Shown here piece after piece: positions 34,622 to 40,868 of a stretch of DNA of 40,868 nucleotides. Position 1 is the first letter of the stretch. Every line of letters starts with the position of its first letter. Source of the DNA: Hyphomicrobiaceae bacterium (lineage in GTDB: Bacteria; Pseudomonadota; Alphaproteobacteria; Rhizobiales; Hyphomicrobiaceae); NCBI GenBank assembly GCA_025359165.1, contig JANYHG010000175.1, positions 1-40,868 of the forward strand. The letters run 5' to 3'. Below the pieces are notes generated by a model. It was not told the origin of the DNA and made no database searches. It worked only from the letters and a program-made list of their open reading frames with translations. The position numbers and the translations under genes were made by a program.

Positions 34622-36216
34622 ACCGAGGTGGTTTTGATGTCGGCGAAGCGGATGGCGAGGTTCTTGTCGGCCGTCCATTTCAAATCGAAGTCCGACGCGG
34701 CAAGGAATACGTGATCGCCGTCGAGATCGGTGGCGCAGGCTTGGCGATTGCGTTCGAGGAACTGAGCCAACGCCGTCGGATCGTCGGACGAGATCCAACG
34801 CGCCTGCTCGAATTGGGCAGATTCAAAACCGATAGGCAGGCCGTATTCGTTCGACAGGCGGTCGCCGAGCACGTCGAGTTGCAGCGCGCCGACCACACCC
34901 ACCAGCGCCTGCGATCCGTTCAACGGCTGGAAGATCTGCACGGCACCTTCCTCGGCCATCTCCTTCAGCGCTTCCCAGAGTTTGCGCGACCGGATGGCGT
35001 CGTCGAGGCGCACGTGACGCAAAATTTCCGGCGCAAAACTGGGGATGCCGACGAATGTCAGATTTTCGCCTTCGCTGATGGTATCACCGATGCGGAGTAC
35101 GCCCTTGTTGGGCAGGCCGACGATATCGCCGGCATAGGCCTCTTCCGCCAGCGAGCGGTCCTGGGCGAAGAAAAACTGCGGCGCCTGCAACACCACTGTC
35201 TTGCCCGAGCGCACGATTTTGACCTTCATGCCGCGCGTGAGCTTACCCGAGCAGACACGCATAAAGGCGATGCGGTCGCGGTGGTTGGGATCCATGTTGG
35301 CTTGAATTTTAAAGACCAAACCCGTGAGCGCCGTCTCGCTGGCATCGACCACGCGTTTGTCGGCCTCACGCGTGCTGGGCGCAGGCGCATGCGCGATCAG
35401 CGCCTCCAGTAGATCCTTGACGCCGAAGTTGCGCAGCGCGCTACCGAAATAGACAGGCGTCTGCGTGCCGTGGCGGAACTGTTCGAGATCGAACGGATCA
35501 CAGGCGGCATTGACGAGTGCGATCTCGTCGCGCCACGCTGCGGCCTCGTCCGGCTCGAGAAAACCGGCCAGGGCAGGGTCGTCGGGACCGCTCGTCGCCA
35601 GGCCGTCGTCGTCGTCGCGATCGATCTGGCGAAAGGTATGCGTGGTCAGATCGTAGGTGCCCTTGAAGTGCCGTCCCTTGCCCATGGGCCAGACCATGGG
35701 TGCGGTGTCGAGCGCCAGCGTCTTCTCGATCTCGTCCAACAATTCGAACGGTTCGCGCGCTTCGCGATCCATTTTGTTGATGAAGGTGATGATGGGAATG
35801 TCGCGCAGGCGGCAGATTTCGAACAGCTTGCGCGTGCGTGCCTCGATGCCGCGCGCGCCGTCGATCACCATGATCGCGGCATCGACCGCCGTCAGCGTGC
35901 GATAGGTGTGATCGGAGAAGTCTTCGTGGCCGGGCGTATCGAGCAGATTGAAGATCGCGCCGCCATACTCGAACGTCATGACTGAAGTGGCGACGGAGAT
36001 ACCGCGCCGCTGCTCGATCGCCATCCAGTCCGAGCGCGTCGAACGCTTGTCGGCCTTGGCTTTGACCTGGCCGGCCTGCTGGATCGCACCGCCGAACAGC
36101 AACAACTTCTCGGTGAGCGTCGTTTTACCGGCGTCGGGATGCGAGATGATGGCGAACGTGCGGCGGCGGGCGACCTGATCTTTGGCCGCGCCGGCCGCAT
36201 TGGTTGCGAGTGTCAT
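34615..36216 (-). CDS. prfC: Peptide chain release factor 3
   Basis: A 533-residue translational GTPase that removes RF1/RF2 from the ribosome. G1 is SHPDAGKTTL (25-34), the switch region has RGISVATSVM, G3 is DTPGHEDFSDHTYR and G4 is NKMDRE. The C-terminal domains carry FFAQDRSLAEEAYAGDIVGLPN and VGVVGALQLDVL, which distinguish RF3 from EF-G. Length is normal. It is convergent with the MerR gene with 55 bases between the stops. The upstream gap contains the transporter's terminator. Confidence 0.96.
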   Translation of the reverse strand: MTLATNAAGAAKDQVARRRTFAIISHPDAGKTTLTEKLLLFGGAIQQAGQVKAKADKRSTRSDWMAIEQRRGISVATSVMTFEYGGAIFNLLDTPGHEDFSDHTYRTLTAVDAAIMVIDGARGIEARTRKLFEICRLRDIPIITFINKMDREAREPFELLDEIEKTLALDTAPMVWPMGKGRHFKGTYDLTTHTFRQIDRDDDDGLATSGPDDPALAGFLEPDEAAAWRDEIALVNAACDPFDLEQFRHGTQTPVYFGSALRNFGVKDLLEALIAHAPAPSTREADKRVVDASETALTGLVFKIQANMDPNHRDRIAFMRVCSGKLTRGMKVKIVRSGKTVVLQAPQFFFAQDRSLAEEAYAGDIVGLPNKGVLRIGDTISEGENLTFVGIPSFAPEILRHVRLDDAIRSRKLWEALKEMAEEGAVQIFQPLNGSQALVGVVGALQLDVLGDRLSNEYGLPIGFESAQFEQARWISSDDPTALAQFLERNRQACATDLDGDHVFLAASDFDLKWTADKNLAIRFADIKTTSVK

Positions 36217-36400
36217 GGCTTGTCTTTCATCGTCGCGGACGGACCGGCGCAGCTTCCCGAACGTGTGGACCGACTGACTGCGGGCCGCCGGACATTGCCG
36301 TATGCGCGAGCGCTGGCGTTAGCATCTGGGACGGGGACGAGCAACCGGCAGATCGGATCGCCGCCACCGTCTCGCTCCAGCAATGAACGCGAAAAGCAAA

Positions 36401-36426
36401 CCCCGCAGCAATCGCTTGCTGCGGGG
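36401..36426 (-). terminator. Intrinsic terminator of the MHS transporter gene
   Basis: CCCCGCAGCAA (36401-36411), TCGC loop and TTGCTGCGGGG (36416-36426) form a perfect 11-bp stem. On the minus strand it is followed by TTTGCTTTT (36392-36400 reversed). It lies 31 bases after the transporter stop. The rest of 36217-36400 shows no gene. Confidence 0.88.
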
Positions 36427-36457
36427 TCAAGTGTCGAGAGACTATCGACGATACGCT

Positions 36458-38158
36458 TTAGCGCACGTGGTCGATATTTTTCTCGCCGGGATCGCGAACG
36501 AAGATCACGCCGAGCACCACCGTCAACAGAGCGAAGCCGATCGGGTACCAGAGACCGAAATAGATGTCGCCGGTCGAGGCGGTCATGGCGAACATCGTGG
36601 CCGGTAACAGGCCGCCGAACCAGCCGTTACCGATGTGGTAGGGCAAGGACATGGCGGTGTAGCGGATACGGGTCGGGAAGAACTCGACCAGGGCAGCGGC
36701 GATCGGGCCGTAGACCCATGTGACGTAGATCACCATCAGCGTCAGCAGGGCGATGGCCTGCAGCGCGCGGAAGTTGGTGATCGCATCGATCATCCCGCTG
36801 ACCTTCAGGATGTTCTTGTCGTTGACGGCAGGGTAACCGGCTGAAATGGCTGCGGCAGTGACGTTCTTGCCGAAGTCCTTGTCGAATACCACGTCCTTGC
36901 CATCGACCGTGATCGCGGTCTTGGCACCGGCCGGAGCCGGCAGCAGCGTGTACTTGATAGCAGCCGACGCCAGGGCGCGGCGGGCCACGTCACACGGTGC
37001 GGTGAACGCGCGGATGCCGACGGGATCGAACACGTTGCCGCATTCTGCCGGATCAGCCTTGAGTTCGACCTTCACTTTGGAGAGTGCCGATTCGAGCTGC
37101 GGATTGATGACGCTCGTGAGCGTCCAGAAGATCGGGAAGTACGTGAGCGCGGCGATAAGGCAGCCGCTGAGGATCACGACGCGCCGACCGACGCGATCGG
37201 ACAACCAACCGAAGAACAGGAAGCCGCCTGTACCCAGAATAAGCGCCCAGGCGATGAGCACGTTCGACGTCAACAGGTCGGCTTTCAGCACGTTCTGGAT
37301 GAAGAACAACGCATAGAACTGCCCCGTGTACCAGACCACGGCCTGACCGACGACGAGACCGAACAAGGCGATCAACACGATCTTGCCGTTCGCCCAATTG
37401 CCGAACGCTTCCTTGAGCGGCGCTTTGGAACGCGTGCCTTCTTCCTTCATTTTCTGGAAGGCAGGGCTTTCGTTCATGGACAACCGGATGAACACCGAGA
37501 TGATCAGCAGCAGGATCGAACCGAGGAACGGGATGCGCCAGCCGCCCTTCAGACCGAAGAACCCGAGGTCGTAGGTCGAGGCAAATTCCACGGCCGTCAT
37601 AGATTGGCGAAGCGCCAGGATCACAATCAGTGAGAGCAGCAGACCGAGCGTAGCGGTCGTCTGAATCCAGCTGGTGTAGAAGCCACGGCGGCCTGGAGGC
37701 GCGTGCTCGGCGACATAAACTGCGGCACCGCCGTACTCGCCACCCAGCGCCAAACCCTGCAACATGCGCAGCGCGATCAGCACGACGGGAGCAACCCAAC
37801 CGATAGTATTGTAGTCGGGCAGCAATCCGACGAGGAAGGTGGACAAGCCCATGATCAAGATGGTGATCAGGAACGTCGCCTTACGACCGATCAAGTCACC
37901 GAGACGACCAAAGAACAGCGCGCCGAAGGGGCGGACCAGGAAGCCGGCAGCAAATGCCAGAAGCGCAAAGATGTTGCGCGTATTGACGTCGAACGACGAG
38001 AAGAAGTTGGCACCGATCATGGCGGCCAAGGCGCCGTACAGATAGAAGTCGTACCATTCGAAAATCGTACCCAACGACGAGGCGATGATGACTTTGACCT
38101 CTTCGCCGGTCATGCCGCGCGTCGGTGCGCGTGTTCCTGAATCATAGGCCGTAGCCAT
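36458..38158 (-). CDS. MHS-family MFS transporter with a large inserted domain
   Basis: A 566-residue metabolite:H+ symporter-like carrier. Helix 1 begins with SLGTIFEWYDFYLYG, the loop 2-3 motif is GRLGDLIGRK, and RMLQGLALGGEYGGAAVYVAEHAP is the family mark. Twelve helices are present, but about 105 residues (around 365-470) are inserted before helix 9-10; this part is polar and has two cysteines (ECGNVFDPVG...APCDVA) that could form a disulfide if it faces the periplasm. I chose ATG 38158, after GGGAGAG, over a longer frame. Substrates of the family are organic acids and compatible solutes. Confidence 0.87.
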   Translation of the reverse strand: MATAYDSGTRAPTRGMTGEEVKVIIASSLGTIFEWYDFYLYGALAAMIGANFFSSFDVNTRNIFALLAFAAGFLVRPFGALFFGRLGDLIGRKATFLITILIMGLSTFLVGLLPDYNTIGWVAPVVLIALRMLQGLALGGEYGGAAVYVAEHAPPGRRGFYTSWIQTTATLGLLLSLIVILALRQSMTAVEFASTYDLGFFGLKGGWRIPFLGSILLLIISVFIRLSMNESPAFQKMKEEGTRSKAPLKEAFGNWANGKIVLIALFGLVVGQAVVWYTGQFYALFFIQNVLKADLLTSNVLIAWALILGTGGFLFFGWLSDRVGRRVVILSGCLIAALTYFPIFWTLTSVINPQLESALSKVKVELKADPAECGNVFDPVGIRAFTAPCDVARRALASAAIKYTLLPAPAGAKTAITVDGKDVVFDKDFGKNVTAAAISAGYPAVNDKNILKVSGMIDAITNFRALQAIALLTLMVIYVTWVYGPIAAALVEFFPTRIRYTAMSLPYHIGNGWFGGLLPATMFAMTASTGDIYFGLWYPIGFALLTVVLGVIFVRDPGEKNIDHVR

Positions 38159-38325
38159 ATTTCCACTCTCCCTGAGAATCCCACCCATAAAAACAGTGCA
38201 ACGAATGTCCGCTTTCGTATTTTTCTGAACGGATTATCAACGAAGCCTGTCTTGGCTATAGCCTAATGTGTTTGCAGCGTGGCGTCGAACTATTCATGCG
38301 ACCTACGACTTTGGTTGCATTGGAC

Positions 38326-38363
38326 AAAACAGAAAACCCGCCCGTCGATTAACGACGGGCGGG
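38326..38363 (-). terminator. Strong intrinsic terminator of the LytM-domain gene
   Basis: CCCGCCCGTCG (38337-38347), loop ATTAA and CGACGGGCGGG (38353-38363) pair over 11 bases. Read on the minus strand, TTTTCTGTTTT (38326-38336) follows. It is 77 bases after the lipoprotein stop, in the right orientation. The rest of the gap 38159-38325 is the transporter leader, without a promoter that I can name. Confidence 0.9.
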
Positions 38364-38439
38364 CGTTCCTAGCCTGGAACAGTGCGAGTGAAATCAGGCT
38401 TTTGGATTGTTATCGCTACTATTTTTCTAGCGGCAGCAG

Positions 38440-39894
38440 CTATTTCTCCATGTGCGGCGCAGGGTCAACCGGCTTCGAACCTTGCCGCAGTTCGAAGTGA
38501 ATTTGCGGCTGGTCGACCGATCCCGTGGTGCCGGCTTTGGCGATAATTTGACCACGCGTGACCGAATCGCCGCGCTTGACCAGGATCTTGTCGGCATGCG
38601 CGTAAGCCGTCACCCAGCCGCCTTCGTGCCGCACGAGCACGAGATTGCCGTAGGCTTTGATCTCACCCCCAGCGTACGCGACCGTACCCGCCTCGGCAGC
38701 AGCGATGTCGGCCCCGGCGGGCACGGCGATGTTGATGCCGTCGTTGTGGGCACCATCGGGACGCTTGCCGAAGCCGGCCAACGTCGTGCCGCGCGCCGGC
38801 CAGCGGAATTTGGTGCCGCCTACACTTGCAGCCGTCGCGGTCGCGGGGCCGGCGACTTTCACGGACGGCAACGCAGCCACGTCTTTCGGCGGCAAAGCGT
38901 CGGCCGGCGGATTGAGCAGGCGAACGCCACCCGAGACAGCGGCAGGAGCGGGAGCTGCGGCAAGCGGAGCCGGTGCTGCCGCAGGTGCCGGCAGCGCATC
39001 GTTCGACTGTGGCGCGCCGGCGGCCACTCCGGCACTCCCCGCAGGCACTTTGAGCGCCATGCCAGGCTTCATCTTGAGCGCGTCGGTGATCGCGTTCTGG
39101 CGCTGCAGCTCGGCCACCTGAACTTTGTGAGCGCGGGCGATCCCGTAGAGCGAATCACCTGATTTGACGACGTAGCTGCCGTTCCAATCACCTGTCGGTG
39201 CTGCCGGTGCTGCCGGTGCTGCCGCTGCGGCACGGGCAGGCGGTGGCAGCGCCGCCATCGGGGGAACCGATGTGATGGGCGGCGTCGCGAGCGGTGCCTG
39301 GCCGACAGCCGCGCCGGGAACGACCGGTGCCTTGGCCAGCGGGCGTTGCGCATTGGCGGGCAGAACGATTTTCTGCCCCGGCTTGATGGATGCGTTCTTC
39401 AAGCCGTTGAGTTCCATCAACGCGGCGATCGACACGCGATGACGTTTGGACAGGGCATAAAGGCTGTCGCCCTGCTGCACTTCGACGGTCGCGCCTGGGG
39501 CGATAGGCGCACCTATGCTCTTGCCGGGCGGGGGCGCAACGACGGTCTTGGTCTTGCGGGGAGCATCGAAGGGATGGGAGGGATTTACGGGCGGCGACAC
39601 CTCGGGCAGCGCGGTGACACGGTCGTTTCGCGGTGGCGGAAGCTGCGTGCCGCCGCGCGGACCCGAGTCGCCCCAGCCGGCGTTCTCATAGGCTGGAGGG
39701 GCACCGGCATTGCGGCGTCCGATCGGCTCCGACGGAATTGGGCCGCGTTCGCCGAGCGCATAGGTCGGCTTCTCGAGCCGACTGATATCGGCACTGCAGC
39801 CTGCCAGCAAGGCAGCGCCCGCCAAAGTACCAAACGGGACAACCCGCCGGACTAACCATTTCACACTTGGACCGACGTGATGACTACGCAACAT
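38440..39894 (-). CDS. NlpD-like lipoprotein with two LysM domains and a degenerate LytM (M23) domain
   Basis: A 484-residue outer-envelope lipoprotein: basic start, hydrophobic helix and lipobox LLAGCS (Cys near 38). A Pro-rich linker, LysM 1 (about 138-181, VQQGDSLYALSKRHRVS), LysM 2 (about 242-285, VKSGDSLYGIARAHKV), an Ala/Pro linker and the LytM domain (about 370-480) follow. The zinc ligands are altered: NDGIN in place of HxGxD and QIHFE in place of HLHFE, so it is more likely an amidase activator like NlpD/EnvC than an enzyme. ATG 39894 follows AGAGGTGG; a GTG start 21 bases upstream is possible. Confidence 0.88.
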   Translation of the reverse strand: MLRSHHVGPSVKWLVRRVVPFGTLAGAALLAGCSADISRLEKPTYALGERGPIPSEPIGRRNAGAPPAYENAGWGDSGPRGGTQLPPPRNDRVTALPEVSPPVNPSHPFDAPRKTKTVVAPPPGKSIGAPIAPGATVEVQQGDSLYALSKRHRVSIAALMELNGLKNASIKPGQKIVLPANAQRPLAKAPVVPGAAVGQAPLATPPITSVPPMAALPPPARAAAAAPAAPAAPTGDWNGSYVVKSGDSLYGIARAHKVQVAELQRQNAITDALKMKPGMALKVPAGSAGVAAGAPQSNDALPAPAAAPAPLAAAPAPAAVSGGVRLLNPPADALPPKDVAALPSVKVAGPATATAASVGGTKFRWPARGTTLAGFGKRPDGAHNDGINIAVPAGADIAAAEAGTVAYAGGEIKAYGNLVLVRHEGGWVTAYAHADKILVKRGDSVTRGQIIAKAGTTGSVDQPQIHFELRQGSKPVDPAPHMEK

Positions 39895-39915
39895 TTTTGC
39901 CACCTCTGTGTCCAC

Positions 39916-40233
39916 GATTCGTAACGCTCATTGGGTTAATGCACCGTTAACAACCGCAGCCCCCGCTGCACCAAACTTGGAAGCAATGTCGAAACGTAGC
40001 GCCGGTTCGCCTCGCGCACCGACTCGATCACGACGTAACCACTAAACGCCGTACGCTGAGATTGTGATATGTTCGCGGAAGACTTGTGGCGAAATCGCGG
40101 TGCCGCTGCTTTTGCACGAACCGGTCAGCATTTTCTGAATTCGTGACGCCAATCGACACAGGCGACCAACCCTGACTTCCGACGGGCCGGCAGCGCAGTT
40201 ATAGAGGCGCAAACCGAGCACAAAGAGGGCCGC
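39916..40233. other. Intergenic region between the LytM lipoprotein and queF
   Basis: About 318 bases between divergent genes. I find no open frame with a ribosome site, no repeat in common with other gaps and no convincing preQ1 riboswitch form ahead of queF. Promoters for both genes must lie here, but none stands out. Confidence 0.6.
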
Positions 40234-40713
40234 ATGGCCAAGATCAAACCACCTTCCGCCGAACCGATGGCCGTCAGTCAGCTGGGCCAGTCTGTCACGA
40301 CACCCCGCAGCCCCGCCGAGGCCGTGCTCGAACGCGTACCCAATCCGCACCCCGACATGCCCTATGTGGCGCGGTTCGCGTGCCCAGAATTCACCTCGCT
40401 GTGCCCGGTGACCGGACAGCCGGATTTCGGCCATCTGGTAATCGACTATGTGCCAGACGCCTGGCTGGTCGAATCGAAGTCGCTCAAGTTGTTTCTACAG
40501 TCGCATCGCAATCACGGTGCCTTCCACGAGGACTGCACCGTCGGCATCGCCAAGCGGCTGGTGACGCTGCTGTCGCCGCAGTATCTTCGCATCGGCGGCT
40601 ACTGGTACCCGCGCGGTGGCATCCCCATCGACGTGTTCTACCAGACCGGCGACGTGCCAAAGGGTGTGTGGCTGCCCGACCAGGGCGTCGCGCCCTATCG
40701 CGGACGCGGCTGA
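40234..40713 (+). CDS. queF: NADPH-dependent 7-cyano-7-deazaguanine reductase
   Basis: A 159-residue enzyme of the short QueF type that reduces preQ0 to preQ1 in queuosine synthesis. The catalytic Cys57 is in [15 protein letters not shown], with Asp64 beside it, and [20 protein letters not shown] is the NADPH/substrate segment. The GTP-cyclohydrolase-like fold makes a ring-shaped multimer in the cytosol. About 30 extra residues precede the first conserved helix. An incomplete purN follows after 42 bases, on the same strand. Confidence 0.95.
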   Translation: MAKIKPPSAEPMAVSQLGQSVTTPRSPAEAVLERVPNPHPDMPYVARFACPEFTSLCPVTGQPDFGHLVIDYVPDAWLVESKSLKLFLQSHRNHGAFHEDCTVGIAKRLVTLLSPQYLRIGGYWYPRGGIPIDVFYQTGDVPKGVWLPDQGVAPYRGRG

Positions 40714-40755
40714 AACGCGATAGAGCAGCAACGATCACGTCACGGGAGCCTGCAA

Positions 40756-40868
40756 GTGCAAAAACGCCGGGTGGGCATTCTGATCTCGGGTCGCGGCTCC
40801 AACATGCAGGCGCTGGTGAAAGCCATGCGCCAGCCGGGCTTTCCGGCCGAGCCGGTGGTGGTGCTGTC
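40756..40868 (+). CDS. purN: Phosphoribosylglycinamide formyltransferase, 5' part only
   Basis: The first 37 codons of a frame cut by the window edge. GTG 40756 follows GGGAG (40744-40748) by seven bases. The opening VGILISGRGSNMQALVKAM is the typical purN start with the GRGSN phosphate loop. The enzyme makes formylglycinamide ribonucleotide in purine synthesis. In many relatives purM lies just upstream, but here it is queF. Confidence 0.88.
   Translation, partial: MQKRRVGILISGRGSNMQALVKAMRQPGFPAEPVVVL

Noticed and set aside
40060-40233. preQ1 riboswitch ahead of queF
   Set aside because: I looked for the short preQ1-I form and its A-rich tail near the ribosome site and found no convincing match.

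Overview
The window is high-GC chromosomal DNA from an alphaproteobacterium. The evidence is conserved gene order and family type: aroK-aroB-CNNM/CorC, a small membrane protein and a secreted protein ahead of xerD, ihfA followed by a MerR regulator, the short regulatory phosphotransferase pair HPr and EIIA-Man, and an NlpD-like LytM protein. Hyphomicrobiales or Rhodospirillales fit best; I cannot name a genus. Coding density is high and no rRNA, tRNA, CRISPR array or complete insertion sequence was seen.

Layout. 1-8.9 kb: end of an unknown gene, a secreted metallo-beta-lactamase-fold protein, the overlapping aroK-aroB-CNNM operon on minus, then a small membrane protein, a 638-residue exported protein and xerD on plus, and a ketopantoate-reductase-like gene on minus. 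8.9-17.5 kb: hslO (Hsp33), a flavin-dependent tryptophan-halogenase-like gene whose key residues fall on the PrnA/RebH numbers, a sulfatase-superfamily hydrolase with an altered active-site signature and a tandem-repeat leader, a second ketopantoate-reductase-like gene, an MFS carrier, a nuoE gene detached from any nuo operon, and a PsiE-like membrane protein. 17.5-28.5 kb: repeat copy A, a NUDIX/DUF983 pair, a candidate metal-related module (DUF2946, outer-membrane beta-barrel, 47-residue secreted peptide), rnr, a UvrD/PcrA helicase whose frame is cut by two stop codons, repeat copy B, and an AT-rich FkbM methyltransferase. 28.5-40.9 kb: HPr and EIIA-Man, a three-gene cobalt-type nitrile hydratase/thiocyanate hydrolase-like operon, a lectin-like secreted protein, a DenD-like dehydrogenase, ihfA and merR, prfC, an MHS transporter, an NlpD-like lipoprotein, queF and the start of purN.

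Most noteworthy. (1) A roughly 500-bp intergenic element occurs twice in the same orientation (about 17605-18105 and 26830-27335). Both copies keep a 32-nt identical core, hairpins with compensatory changes, a pair of mutually exclusive stems and a 49-codon frame of equal length. This is the best candidate here for an undescribed repeat family or structured RNA. (2) uvrD carries TAG and TAA ten codons apart, apparently both in place of glutamate codons, with the rest of its conserved C-terminal region intact downstream. (3) The three-gene hydratase operon has the split-subunit layout of thiocyanate hydrolase, a 12-histidine leader on the metal subunit and a triplicated start region. (4) The sulfatase-like gene has Cys-Gly-Gly-Ser-Arg in place of Cys-X-Pro-X-Arg and starts inside a 19-bp tandem repeat.

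All assignments come from reading motifs and gene context; no database search was run.
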